From Centropus unirufus (taxonomy: Eukaryota > Chordata > Aves > Cuculiformes > Centropidae), in contig VYZI01000002.1 in NCBI GenBank assembly GCA_013397695.1, positions 8,484,827-8,548,826 of the forward strand: a stretch of DNA of 64,000 nucleotides, read 5' to 3'. Both the position numbers and the translations under genes were made by a program. This document shows, piece after piece, positions 49,979-62,175 of this stretch (positions are counted from its first letter, which is position 1; each line of letters opens with the position of its first letter). Below the pieces are notes generated by a model, which saw only the letters and a list, made by a program, of their open reading frames with translations, did no database searches and was not told where the DNA came from.

Positions 49979-52900
49979 TAGTTAACCCTTTAGTTCTGCC
50001 TCTCTGACCTGCAAGTAATACCCATGACAGAAAACAAAGACAAAGAAAGGAAAACTCTAGAAACACCTTCCTAATCTTTTATTTCAAGGATACTTCAAGT
50101 TTCCATCAGCCAGAGATTCTTGATAGAAGTCTTTAATCTTTTTCTCTTCCACCCACTTTTTCTTTCTTTCAGCTTAGCTGCTACCAACACCAGCTGTGGG
50201 GTGAAAGTGCAGTAGAAGAGGGAACAAGAGAGAAAAGGATCCTTAACAGCCGAGAGATAAATGGGTGCTCTTTGGAAGCATCAGCTAGATTGATAGTCAG
50301 GAAAATCACGTGAGAAAATCTCCAGTGTTTATTAAGTTTTGTGGTTTTCTTAAGTCTATTTTTCTTTTGGTTCTGGAGGGCATAGATTAAGCAGGGTTCA
50401 CAGTAAAAAGCCCTCTTGGGATGGAACAACAGTGTGAGAATGGAAACTACCCAAAAACATTGTCTCACATTTCCATTATCCCCAGCCACACAGCAGGACA
50501 AGATGTAAATTTCAGATGGAAATATCTGGTGCCTGAACTCCACAGAGGTTTTCACTGAATCCATTGTGTATTCCACGACCGCCTTGGGAATGCTTGAATG
50601 CATTGCCATGCTCTCAGGTGCTTACAGTTCAGAGTACTCAGAGGCACCTAAGAAGCAACAGAATGAACTAAACCTGCACCCTGAAAGCCCAGAAGACTGA
50701 ACGCACCCACCAGGGATGTCCGGATCATCGGACTGCATTCCTTGAAGCTGTGTACAAAGAAGGTCTTGCCTGAGGGAAGTGAACTCAGTGAGAAGCTCAG
50801 AACACAGCAGAAAATGCGTGCAAATAAAGATGAAAACATCCTTTTCTCCCTCTTTGATAGCTGGTTTAGGTTCCTTCGCACCCAGGTGGATAATAGCTCT
50901 TTGGCCACCCTGCCTCTCCATCCATTCTTGCCCCTGTGCGACTTGCAGCAGTGGTCCTTTGGTTTTTCCAGTCTTGTTTCCCATTTCAAGGGCTCCAAAT
51001 CACTGCTTGGCCTTGTGATGATGCAGTTCATTAGGTTAAAGAGAAGAGTGGTCGTTGAAGTCCACTCCACTGCCCTCCCCAGCCAGCACCATCTCTCACT
51101 GCGGAGGCACGGGTCTGCGCCACTTCTCCATCCCATTTCTGGCCATAGATTGCATCAAGGAGAGAAGCTGGGAGTGCTCGGTTCGGCGTGCACTATTCCC
51201 GGTTGGAAACTACCTCTCTCTCCAGAACAGGGCTCTTTGTGCTCTCCGAGCTGCTCAGAATCCCTTGTCGCTTACCATAAATCTCCAGTGTCAGTAAAGG
51301 AATTGAGGATAGGTGGACTACACAGGGAAGGATCTTTGCAATAACTCTTTCCCTTTCTAATAGAGTCAGAAGCAAAAAAAAGAGAGGACTCCTCTACCAT
51401 TGCAGAGCAGCAATGCCCAGAGCAATGAACCCACGTGCAGCGAGGAGACCTGGGAATCTACCAGACCAGAAGTGGTGTGTTGGCGCAGCGCTTTTCCTCA
51501 GCCATCCCCTCCTGTTGGACGGGCAAACGTCCCTGCTCCCCCATTCCTCCTGGTCCCACACAGCTCAAACGTGGAGGTCTTGGTGTTTCTCTCACCCACC
51601 TCGCCGTGTGCTGAGAAGTGAACCACACAAAACTTGCCCCAGCTGAAGTCATTCCTTCATGCTGTTTCTTGAAAGGCATCTAACAACCTGCTGGTAATCA
51701 CTACCTGCGCCTTCTTCCTCAGTATGCAGCCAAGCAGGACAAGGCAGGAATCCTTAGAGACATCCAATCTTTTTTTCCTTCAGTCCAGCCTTTTACTGGG
51801 CAGAGAGGTCACTACTGAGCAGCCTCTAGTCCATGCAAAAGGAATATGTTATCTTGGCACCGCTTCAAATGCCTGCTGACCTGAAGAGTGAGAAACTAGA
51901 GACGAGAGGTTAAGTAGCTTGGTGTGCTGAGCTCGTGGTATAACAGCTCCTTTTTACCTTTCACGAATTTCCATCTCTATCTCCCGCACAGCTCTTGACA
52001 ATAAATGTCATATGTTTTACTGTAATAGATATTACTAGCAAAAGGTAAATACATTTTCAAAGGGCTGAATTTGTTGCCATGGGAGGTAATGCAAATAATT
52101 TGGAGTTAAATACACAGAGACAAAAGAAAGCTCTCTTGTTAAAGTAAATACATCCTCGTTGCTTTGCAGTCAGTTTCATGAATATTCTTGTTTTCCCTAA
52201 CCTTGCGTGTTATTGAAAAAGATCTTTCATTTGCTTCTGCTCATTGCAGTTTCCTTAGATATTCTATTTCCTTGTATCGGCAGAAACCGAGCTGTGCTTC
52301 GTGTGCTTGACAAACCATCAATAGCTGCTTGTGAAAGATTTCAGCGATCAGAAACAGTAAAAAAAAAAAGGAGACAGAAACCTCTCCTGATCATTTTTCC
52401 TTTAATTTTCATTCACTTGTGCAATAATGGATTTTTTTTCTGAAAATATATGTAAACTGAGCAAATTCAGACTTGATGTGTTGACACTAGAGACCAAACT
52501 CAGTGAAAGAAGTAGTCAGTCTGGCTCAGAGGGTGCCTCAGACTAAAGCTGTCTATTCCTCGCAAGAGTATTTGTGTCTTCATAGAGGAACCAGTTGGGA
52601 GACTGGTCTTAATTTGAGAGCATAAAACAAAACCGCAGGATTCTGCAGGTGTCACAGGTACTGGAGGCAGCACCCGTAACTGCGGGGTCACCAGCCAGCA
52701 CATCACAGAGACACATTCAAGTACCTACGCGAAGTACAAAAAGCACCTACTCATGCTGCAAAAAGAAGGGAGTGCTGAAAGCTAATTTTAAGCATCCAGT
52801 TGTCCTTTCTGCTCTCCCACATGAACCAGTTTGGAACTCTGTTCCGTGCCTTAGATGCACAACAATTATCAGTTTTCACCAAATAAGGGAAGAGCCATAC

Positions 52901-54042
52901 TCCCTCCTCATGACCTGGAGCAAACTTCCAGGTTTCTTGCCAGTTTGTTCGCGTGAATCTGGTGCTTCTGTCTGAAACGTGCTTTGTACAAGATGAGCTG
53001 CAGGGGCAGTTGCCACACGGTATGCCCGCTCCAGGTGGGAAGAGCGGCTCCCCTAGGAGCTCCCATCCCCAGTTGCTGTTGCTGAGAGGAATTCAAATCC
53101 GCGGCTTCTAACACTCTGTCTTTTACCTAAAGACCTGTGCACACCTCGTTGATGCCTGTGCCCAGCAGCCAGATGTTGTTTCCAAGGGACAAAGCTTATC
53201 TATTCTTATTTCCAAGTGTTGGCTCTGAGGAACTCCCGGACTGGGATACCAGACTCTGTTTCCCCTGTGGATAGGGGAGTGCTGAGCTTTCCTACCACTC
53301 AGACTCTTAGAAATAAGAGATGGTCCAACAAGCGTTCTCCTTAGAGAACCCATGGGGAGACCCTGGAAGCAACTTGTGACCTACTTCAGGTCAAAGGAAC
53401 TGTGCAATGACTATTTTGTCATCGTTCTTACGACTCTAGATAATTTATACTATGCTTACCTCAATGTCACTGCATTAATGGATAACTGCAGATGGCTGCT
53501 CTTGGGTTAAAAGGTAAGATCCCGAGCCAGCTGTCAATGTAGCCAAGTGAAGGTAAAGAACAGAAGGGAATAAACCCATGGAAGAGCCTGAGATGTTTTT
53601 AGTGAAGACAAACTCAGTGCCTTTGGGCTGCAGTTGGGAGCAGTAGGAGTGACTCTCTCTTCCCTAAATTATACCACTCCGTAGGGCCCGCGTCAGACAT
53701 TAGCAAGCTCCCAGTTATTCCAGAAGTTAGTATGCTGTGCCAAATAATTACTTCCTAAATAGCTTCAGTGTCAGTGCTAAGTGGTGAGTTAACTGACTGC
53801 TGACATTCACGACAAGGTCACTAAGCTAAGCCTATACTTAGGAACACTTGGGTGCTGAGAATGACATGTAAGTGACTTCATCTGTATGTATTTCAACAAG
53901 GATAAGAGGAACAGAGAATTAAATATTCTTAGAATAGTTGGATTTTCTAAGTGGTTATAAGCAGCATATAAAAATATGCTCCCCTTCCATAGGGAGGACT
54001 TGAACATAAGGAAAAAAAATGAACAAAAGGAAAAATAGGGGT

Positions 54043-54225
54043 GACAAAGCACTGGTGCAAGTTATCCAGAGAGCCGGTGGGGTCTCCTTGGAGATATTAA
54101 AAAACCACCTGGACATGAACATGAAAAACTGGCTCGAGGTGACCCTGCTTGAGCAGTGAGTGTTGGACCAGGTGACTTCTAGAGGTTCCTTTGCACCACA
54201 ACCATTCTGTGATTCTGTGACTTTT
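54043..54225 (+). mobile_element. CR1 LINE, 3' end fragment
   Basis: GGTGGGGTCTCCTTGGAGAT, CACCTGGACATGAACATG, CGAGGTGACCCTGCTTGAGC, TTGGACCAGGTGACTTCTAG, ending CAACCATTCTGTGATTCTGT with the tail repeat intact. Confidence 0.9.
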
Positions 54226-57145
54226 TCTGTTTTAGTTCTTTACTCTTACGGATACGTAGTTTAGGGTTTCCCTCTGTGCCTTCCATGGGGAAGCCTCTCT
54301 CTTTACCGAGAAAAAGGGTCCCAGAGCTGCCTGATGCCAAACTACCAGAACCTCTTTGTCCTTTGCCCACCGCAGGATTTGCACCGGTTGGCCCTCCCTG
54401 ACAGCCCAGCAAAAGAAGCAAAAGGCAAATATCCTCATTTGACCTAAAGATGTTGCTGCGAGTCTCCCTACAACAATAGGGATAAATGCATCAGCTGTCA
54501 TTTAAGGGAAAATGGCTTGTGATTCTTCAACGCCGATGATTCAGACATAATCATCGCTCAGTGATTAGGAAGACAGAGGCAAATTAATTGAGGGCAAAGG
54601 AAAAAGAAAGAAAACTGGAGGGAGATAAACTCTTACTACCTTCCATTCTACCCCAGATCTGTCTTCATCCATATCTGAGAAAAGCAAAGCGACAAATCAC
54701 CGCTTGTTGCTGGTGGGGCAGCGTGGGGTTGGGCCGCGCGTTTGCACACGCGTAAGCTCCATTTCAAGCCAAAGGTGGCAAGGGGACATTAAAGTGCCAC
54801 TCGGTTTCATCTTTCACTTTATCCTCTTGGCTTAGGTCAGGCACATCCTTAAGGCGCACCAAGGTGAAGAGACGGGCGATGGCACCAGGCGTGATGGGCT
54901 GCCTCCACCAAACCTCACTTGCCCAGTTATCCCTACAAACCTTGGGGATTTCCCATGCCATCATTTCTCTTCACAGCTCTCCACTGCCAAAAGAGCCTGG
55001 AGGGCTGAGGCCAGTGGTACACCACCCCCCCCCCGGAGCAAGGGATGCTCCCGCCTTGTCCATGGAGCCCCTGGCTCAGGCACATCGCATCCTGCACCTC
55101 TGTGCCTGCACTGCTCCATGGAGTAGGACCAGGATTCGACACGGAGGTGAGCACAGCCCTCTCCACGCTGTTGCCACCCAGAATTTCTTTATCATTTTTC
55201 CAGCCCCAAAAGCAGTGAATGTTGGGGATTTTTTTCCCACCTGTGTCCGTCGTCAGCCAGCAGCATGCTCCAAGCTCATCCAGCCTGTTTTGTGAAAAAT
55301 GAAGGAAAGCTGCCAGGGCTCTCAGAACCCCAATCAAGCATGAATTCAGAGGAGGAACTCCAAATGCGAGGTTTCATTCTTTAAAAATCACGACGATCAG
55401 GTGGTAGCTATTCCTGTGATAGAGGCAGATGCAATAAGTTGGTGGGGAGTAATTGCAGGACTCTGTAGTTACTCACTTCATTAAGTCTTAATTGTAACGA
55501 TTTCAAGGTGCAACCCCAGCACCGTAATCAGATCCCAAGGTAACAGAGGCACAGATTATTGTAATGAGCCTTCCTCCAAAGTGAAAGGCCTGCAGTTTTC
55601 TCCCCAGACGCTAATGGTACAAAGCGGAGGCAGAAAAGGCCGGCAGCAGGAGCCGCGAGAAGCTGGGGATCCAGGGAGACCCCACGGCTACAGAGTTTAC
55701 AAACAAAGGGTAGGCAGGTGCATTAAGCGGAGTCGCCGATTAAAATTGTATTTCCTCTTTCCAGCTTGCTCCCAGAAACTTCCCAAGTAAATCTGCGCCA
55801 GCCTGGCCTCATTGGTACTTTGCATTCTGTAAAACCCTGGCAAAAAACCGGTTACCGTTCCGGTAAGACCAAAAGGACAAGAAATGAAAGGCAGGAGCCC
55901 GGGCTCCATCCACGCTGCCCCCACCAGCCGTGAGTGGCGAGCACTTTGTTGGCCCAGTGGCCTTCCTTTCGCAGGACAGAAGTGGTGAGCGAATTGTCAG
56001 GGCACACCTGCAGCTGCAGGATGAGTCAGAACCCGAGGGGCTGCTGAGTCAGAAGAACCGAAAACAGCCGCTGGAGCTGGAAAATGAGCATTCTTGTACA
56101 ATCCAGCCTTAATGTCCGAGCAGGAAATAGAAATGAACTTTGGAACAAAAGTCAACAATTGCAAATGAATAAAAATGGGAGCAAGGCGACCAGCAGCCCT
56201 TCATCCTGGTGATGTCACGGTTCCCAAATGCCCTTCAGAAATGCAAATCGCCTACAATGTAATAAAAAGGGCATTTTCTAGAGTGTGCAGAGCTTGCATA
56301 GTTTAATTAAGCATAAACTAGGGTGACTCTGGAAAGGAAAATGATGTGGATTGCATTCTCTGAGTGACCTTGGAAAGGCGCTTGGATACTTTCTCCACGC
56401 AGCAATTAAGTAAACTCACACTTCATATGCTGTCACTCTTATTCCTTTCCTTTATTTAGAAACATTTTTGTTCTCCTGACTCCCTGATCTCACATTGATT
56501 TATCTCTGTGCTTAGAAAATGTGATTTGTTTCCCTCAAGGTAACTAAACAATTTTCTACAGCCTCATCACCTCTAGTTTTCTAATCTCTGTTTCAGTGTT
56601 ACTGACGTTAAACTTCAGCGCTTGCTTTCCACCAAACTCCGTCCAGGGCACTTCACCGACAGGGCAAAACTGGAATAAGGAGGTGCCTATAGAAATTGCT
56701 CATCCGGTCTTCTCAAGAACCATATCATCCCTCCAAACGCTTCCCAGCGATTGTTAAATCTCTCTTGCCTCCTTGTCAGAGCGCATCACCCCCTCTGTGA
56801 ACCATACCAGGGTGTGCAGCTCTAGATGCTTCCTTTCAACACTGGCTTCACTCAAGGCCATTTTCTTCTTGGATTCAGACTTCCTTTGATTTTGCTGTGC
56901 GTGGCTTTATAAGGAATCGCATCCAACTCGCAACACCAGCAGCTCCCCACCACGTGTACGGATGGCTCCAAAGCATTCTCTCAGACCTAAAAGTAACCGC
57001 ATTTTCCTGGTGCTTCATGACATGGAGGTCATCTTCTAGCAACTTCCCTCACATTCCAGAGTTTGCAAAACACCTCTGCAACTCATCCTGCAGCGCTGTG
57101 GCAGGAGCAGCAATGGCTTGTGGGGAAAGTGTTATTGGGGAGGGG
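54226..57145. other. No gene recognised
   Basis: Moderately GC-rich intergenic sequence, with a C run at about 55023-55034. The segment about 56210-56345 (CAGAAATGCAAATCGCC with an octamer-like ATGCAAAT, then TTTAATTAAGCATAAACT) has the look of a conserved non-coding element. Confidence 0.4.
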
Positions 57146-57191
57146 ATTAACTTTATGTAGCTATAATTAACTTTATGTAGCTATAATTAAC
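57146..57191. repeat. Tandem 20-bp repeat, 2.3 copies
   Basis: ATTAACTTTATGTAGCTATA repeated exactly (57146-57165, 57166-57185) and followed by ATTAAC. Confidence 0.95.
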
Positions 57192-57699
57192 AGTACCGGT
57201 CCATTACTTCGTGGAGGCTCTATACACCGTGTGGCCAGCTGGTTTTGTCAGCGTTTCAAGGTCAGTTTTGAAGCCCATTGGATCATCTAGGCTGCAGTTT
57301 CTCAAAGAGGAGGCTGGACTTTACGGAGAATGCAAGAAGGATTAAGGGGCTGGTTTCCAGATGCTAGGGAAAAAAAACAAAGACCAAAGCAAAGCCAGTG
57401 TTAGAGGCTTGGCTCCATTTCTTCTAGGTTAGGGTGTAGGGAAAAAAAAGTCTCGGTAAGCATCAGTGTCAAGAGGGAGCAGCGGTAGTAGCTCCGGTCT
57501 GTAGGATGAGGGGGAATGGGATTCAGAGGGGGTGACTGGGAAACCTACAGCTGTTTCTTACTCATCTGCCTTCAGCTTGAACTTCCAACAGCAGCCAACT
57601 CTGTCTTCCCCTTGAAATGTGCAGGAGTGACCATTCCCGCATTGTTCTCACTGTTCTTTCGGTACCTGGCTGTAACTTTCAAGAAGGAATGCAGGAAGC

Positions 57700-57972
57700 G
57701 CAGTGATGAGGATAAGAGGTGGTTTTAAGCTGAAAGAAGGGAGATTTAGACTGGATATTAGGAATACATTTTTTACTGCGAGGGTGATGAGGCACTGGAA
57801 GAAGTTCCCAAGAGAAGTGGATGCCCCGTCCCCGGAGATGTTCAAGGTCAGCTGGGATGAAGCTTTGAGCGGTCTGACCCAGCTGAAGGTGTTCTTGCCC
57901 GTGGCATGGGAGTTTGGAACTAAATAACCTTTAAGGTCCCTCCCAACCCAAACCATTCTACGATTCTCTACG
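57700..57972 (+). mobile_element. CR1 LINE, 3' end fragment
   Basis: GGGAGATTTAGACTGGATAT, GGGTGATGAGGCACTGGAAG, AGAGAAGTGGATGCCCCGTC, CCTTTAAGGTCCCTCCCAAC, then CCAAACCATTCTACGATTCT: a clean sense CR1 3' region of about 270 bp. It is among the best-preserved copies in the window. Confidence 0.93.
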
Positions 57973-58649
57973 TAGAAGCTTCCCAAGGAAGATTTGAAGA
58001 AGGTGGAAGAAAAGTGTTCACCTAGGAAGGGCAAACTAACCCGGGCAGGGCAGGTGGGGAAATGGTGCTGATTTGGAGCTGATGTTTGAGCTACGATGAA
58101 GCTTCAATGAACCACACCACGAGGGCTGTGACTCATAAAAATGTGGACAACCCAAAAGGAAAGCAATGATCCCAGAGCAATTGCATCCATGGTAGGTCAG
58201 ACATGTCTTTGGCTACACAAGCCTATAATTAGTTACAAGGAATTGCTTGTTGCTGAAGGAGAGGAAACAAAAGGAAGTATTCCCTGTGTTAGTGACTAGC
58301 AGGATCAGTGGATGATACTCAAGGATTGCTTTGAATAAAATGTATTTATTGATGACAGATTTATATTTATTTTTTGCAATTTCAGAGTAAATGCTAGTGA
58401 TTCAGTAGAATTGAACAAATCTGAAGAGACCCTGCAGCAAAGACGTGCAAGTCTAAGGATTAATTTTAGGGCTTCATTCCTACATCCCCAAGTTCCTTCA
58501 TTCCTGCATGTAAAAAACCCACTTGGGCATCTTTTGAGATTTACTTTGGAAAGGAAGATCTCCGGATGGCGTGCTAGGAAAGAAAAGAAACATCGGGATT
58601 TAATACGAAGCGAAAATCGTCGCAATAGCTGCACTGCACACTCGCTGGC

Positions 58650-58760
58650 ACTAGATGGAGTAAGGAAACTAGATGGAGGGAAGGAAACTAGATGGAGGTA
58701 AGGAAACTAGATGGAGGTAAGGAAACTAGATGGAGTAGGGAAACTAGATGGAGTAAGGAA
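58650..58760. repeat. Minisatellite, six copies of an 18-19 bp unit
   Basis: Six consecutive copies starting ACTAGATGGAG and ending AAGGAA or GGGAA, at 58650, 58668, 58687, 58706, 58725 and 58743. Length varies by one base (GGAGTAAGG against GGAGGTAAGG). It produces repetitive short open frames on both strands that are not genes. It lies about 0.2 kb beyond the inferred 3' end of LGI2. Confidence 0.96.
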
Positions 58761-58954
58761 AGAGCGAGGGGAGAGCCAGGGACCAGAACCTCGGAGGTCC
58801 GAGCTACCTCAGCACGGGGACTGAGTTTACCAAGGCTACGCGGGGCTTCCTCCGCGCTTTCAAAAGCCAAGCCTGATCACAAAGGGGCAAAATACACATT
58901 TGCCCACTTTGGCCGCCTCTCTGCCAGCGTGGATCTTCACCGAGTGGGTATTTT

Positions 58955-59000
58955 AACACACGCAACACACCGCCATTTGTCTCATTAACTACGTTTTATT
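58955..59000 (-). terminator. LGI2: Poly(A) signal and GU-rich downstream element, inferred 3' end of LGI2
   Basis: Minus strand: AATAAA at 59000-58995 (context CAAATAAAACG), followed after about 20 bases by GGTGTGTTGCGTGTGTTAA, a good GU-rich element. Cleavage is expected between these, near 58.98 kb. It is the best of several TTTATT (plus-strand) sites downstream of the LGI2 stop; others at about 59.26, 59.28 and 59.72 kb could act as earlier sites. Confidence 0.55.
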
Positions 59001-62000
59001 TGTACACTGGAAGAGTACAGAGATGTGCCGGTGGCAGAGATCGCAGCAGCTCCTCTTTACTAAAAAAAGCACAATATATACAGCCTTAAAATGCCCCCTC
59101 TCTAGCTAGCACTCGCTATTAAATCTATGCTTATATAAACTACTGTTCTTCACATAGCTCTATGCATTTCAGAATACATCGAAAATTACCAGGTGGCATG
59201 TTTTGGGATCCTTTCTCATTGTCCTGATGCTCAGAGTTGCAGTAAATTATGAATATGCATAGTTTATTACTCAGAACAGTTTTTTATTACAGAATACAGG
59301 CTGGGGAGACAAAACTGTTGGAAAGGGAGGAAGCATTTTCAATGATTAGGGATTTCTGTTGTTATGGCTGCATCCTGCAGCTTTTCCTTCAGAGCAGGAA
59401 AAGCAGAACAAGGCTCTTTTTGAAACACTGCCTGTTTAATCCTGAGAAAGAACCCCTTTTCTTTATCAGCTGGTGCTTTGTCGCTCTCCCTCTCAGCTGC
59501 TCTGAGCTCCCGTGCAGTAACTCAGCAGCACAGGAGACGCAGCCTCTTTGAGACTCTGACTCCAGGCTCCTCCAGAAGCTGGGAGGGATGCTGAGCCGGG
59601 CTTTCTGATGACCAAACACAGCTACTCAGCAGAAGCGCAGCCTGCCCGCAGGATTCATTTCCCTCACTTCCTTCTGGTCATGTGTGAACGAGCGAGACTC
59701 CTGCGGCTCACTTTATCCTCTTTATTAAGCCTGTCTCTGCAGAGACCATTTTAATTTAATTCAACTTGATAGCCAAGTCTCAAAATCCCCTTGGCTCTCA
59801 AAACAGTACAATCTCCCGGTGCTGGATACACGAGCCCTTTTCCTCTATGCTTTTGCTTCCCTTCAAGTAAAAAATGCCAAGATCCAATTTCTCTAAACTA
59901 GCTTTTAGCTCCTACTTATGCCCCTTGCTGAGTGACCGGTTCTCACAGTGAGCCCTGAAAGAAAGTGCTGGTGCACTGAGAAATGCTGCTCCTTGGCAGA
60001 ATATCTGACGCTATTAAAACGTGCACGCCGGACGGAACAGCATTAAAAATTACCTTCCCACAACACAGTTTAAAGAAATATTGCTTGCCAGCCAGACCCA
60101 CTTTAAAAAGTGGGAACATGGCAAGAAATTGCATTCAGTGGCAGACATAAAAAAACTTCTCATTTCATCAGATTCGTTAGCTTAATCTTAGGAAAGTTAT
60201 TGCTAAACCTGCTGCAGAGGATTGTTTTGTATCTACTGCTCTTAATTGAACCAACTGGACCGACACCACACTGGGATTTGGAGGGCAGAGTGCGATGCTT
60301 CAGGTGGCTGGATGAGCTAAGTTGCCAATGTAATTAAAAAATAAAACCAGGATGAGCACCTCTATAGGAACAGAAAAAATCAACCCACCATTTAAAACTA
60401 GAATAAAATTAGTTATATATCTTGACTAATAATTTTATCTCATAGCTTCAAGGCAAAAGTTGGGGAAGGCTGTGGTGTTCCAGGCCACTGGTAAGTTATG
60501 ACTCCTCGCAGGAGTCCTTGTGCGTAATTCTCTTCTGCAGCCCTGTTCGCATCTTGGATGCTGGAAAGCCAGAGAGAACATTTATTTGTGTCAACAGCCC
60601 GTGTTTCATGTGTCAAGGGCAAAAACATGAAGCTCACTAGGCGGAGGGATGGAGAGATAGCCCTGAGAACAAAGGGAAAAAGGATGCTTTCCTTTGCTTC
60701 ACCTGCTTTTTGCAAAGCTTTCCGATTCTCCAAAGCAGTGGTGCCACATGATAACCCAAGCTAACATGCCAAGTGGTATGAAAACTTAAACATGCTGTGT
60801 AACTGAACAGCCAGGGGCTCCGATACACAGCTGTGCTGGGTAAGGATGATGGAAAGCATTTCCAGGAAAGTTCCAGTCCCAAGCTGTTATCCCGACAGAG
60901 GCTCCGAGTGCCAGGGCTGCCATATTTAGGATGAGTGAATGCCTTAGTCCACAGCCCAAAACACCAACGGCCTGTTCACATCTTCATGGTTGACCTTCAG
61001 GGGCTTGGCAACCTAGCAAAAGCCTGGAACTAGCAAGAGGAAATCCTTCTTCTTGGACCCAGGGTTAGCTCCAGCCTAAGGCAGCTCCAGCAGCCTTGGT
61101 TCCAAGACTCAAGGATACTGAAATGGTATTTAGACCTCAGCCAGCAGGAGGATTCCCCAAATACAGTTTGTAATGACCAAAATCTGGATTTATTGCTTGT
61201 GAGATCGGCTGAGGGGAGAACCCAGGAGAACAAACCATCTTACTCTGTACACACGAGCTACAGCATGGAGTGCATCAATGTAGATGTGTTTCAGGCTAAA
61301 CTTAAGCTGTGCCTTTGGAAATAAGAGATCACTACAGATTTATGTGTTGCAACACCCCAGAATCTACTGGGATAGTCAGGAAGAGTGTGAATTAGGGAAA
61401 AATGAGGTGGATTTCTGGAATACTTACTAAAACAGGCAGCTGACAGAATTTGTAGTCAATTCATTCACAGCACCAAGCAGACCCCTGTTGTTATCTCCCC
61501 TGTTAAGATCTCACACTCCAGAAGCGACACGTCCTCCTTTTCCTGGCTACCCACTTACTGTGGGCTGGGCTATTTGTTATGCACGGTTTGCTGCCGAAAT
61601 ACTGATTAATGAAGAAAAATGGCAATAGATTTTGCCTTTAACTCCAATACATTAAAATGATGCCTTAGTCTTACTATAAACCCCGAAGACAGGTTTTGAA
61701 GACAGGCCTCAAGAAACCAAAATGAAGCGTACTGTGGAGTATTACTGGTCACTTCTACAATTCATCGGCCACCACGAAGACCTGGCTTTAATCTCGAAAT
61801 AATTACTAACTTGTTAGTTTAAGAGTCATGATCATTTCTGCGCTTTGTATGGCTCGCTCTTTGCTTTCTCTATGAGATGGTCAATTCAAGGTGGCTTTCT
61901 GGGTAAAATTCAGATCATTCTCTTCGATGTCAAGATTAATCCTAATGCACTGCACTCTCCCCTGAATGACTGCAGACTGCAAAGTGTCTTTGAAAAAGGA

Positions 62001-62175
62001 TAAAATGGACGCGTCATGCAGTTACCAAGTAAATGCAATCCCTGATTAATATGCAAGTTCGAAAAGTTCAGAAAATGTCACCATGCTCCATAGGTGCACC
62101 CTGGCTTTGAAAAGTCTCTCTTTGTTTTGCTTGTGTATAAATGTCATTCCACGTGAATTTCACTCCGGCAGGTTT
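58980..62175 (-). other. LGI2: Inferred LGI2 3' untranslated region
   Basis: From the LGI2 stop codon to the strong poly(A) site near 58.98 kb, about 3.2 kb. No transposon, exon or convincing ORF was seen in it, which fits a long vertebrate brain-type 3' UTR. The extent is inferred from the poly(A) signal alone; RNA reads would settle it. Confidence 0.5.

Larger units (their letters stand above)
46554..54042. other. No gene recognised; includes GC-richer block and a duplicated unit
   Basis: 47.2-48.7 kb is clearly richer in G+C than its surroundings. Open frames at 50742-51344 (plus, 200 codons) and 50648-51136 (minus, 162 codons) overlap on opposite strands and look like chance in a stop-poor stretch. 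Nothing in it matches a known protein family by eye. Confidence 0.4.

Noticed and set aside
50181..50609. 142-codon minus-strand open frame
   Set aside because: Composition like translated intron, no domain, no supporting signals.
50742..51344. 200-codon plus-strand open frame, longest gap-free one outside LGI2
   Set aside because: No recognisable domain, overlapped by 120- and 162-codon frames on the other strand, no splice or promoter context. It fits a stop-poor stretch.
54764..54964. Minus-strand frame of 66 codons with protein-like composition (EVWWRQPITPG)
   Set aside because: Considered as a lost CCDC149 first exon or small gene, but it has no phase-0 donor in the right place and no known family.
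58650..58988. Frames with repeated KLDGGKETRW-type peptides
   Set aside because: Direct product of translating the minisatellite; present on both strands.
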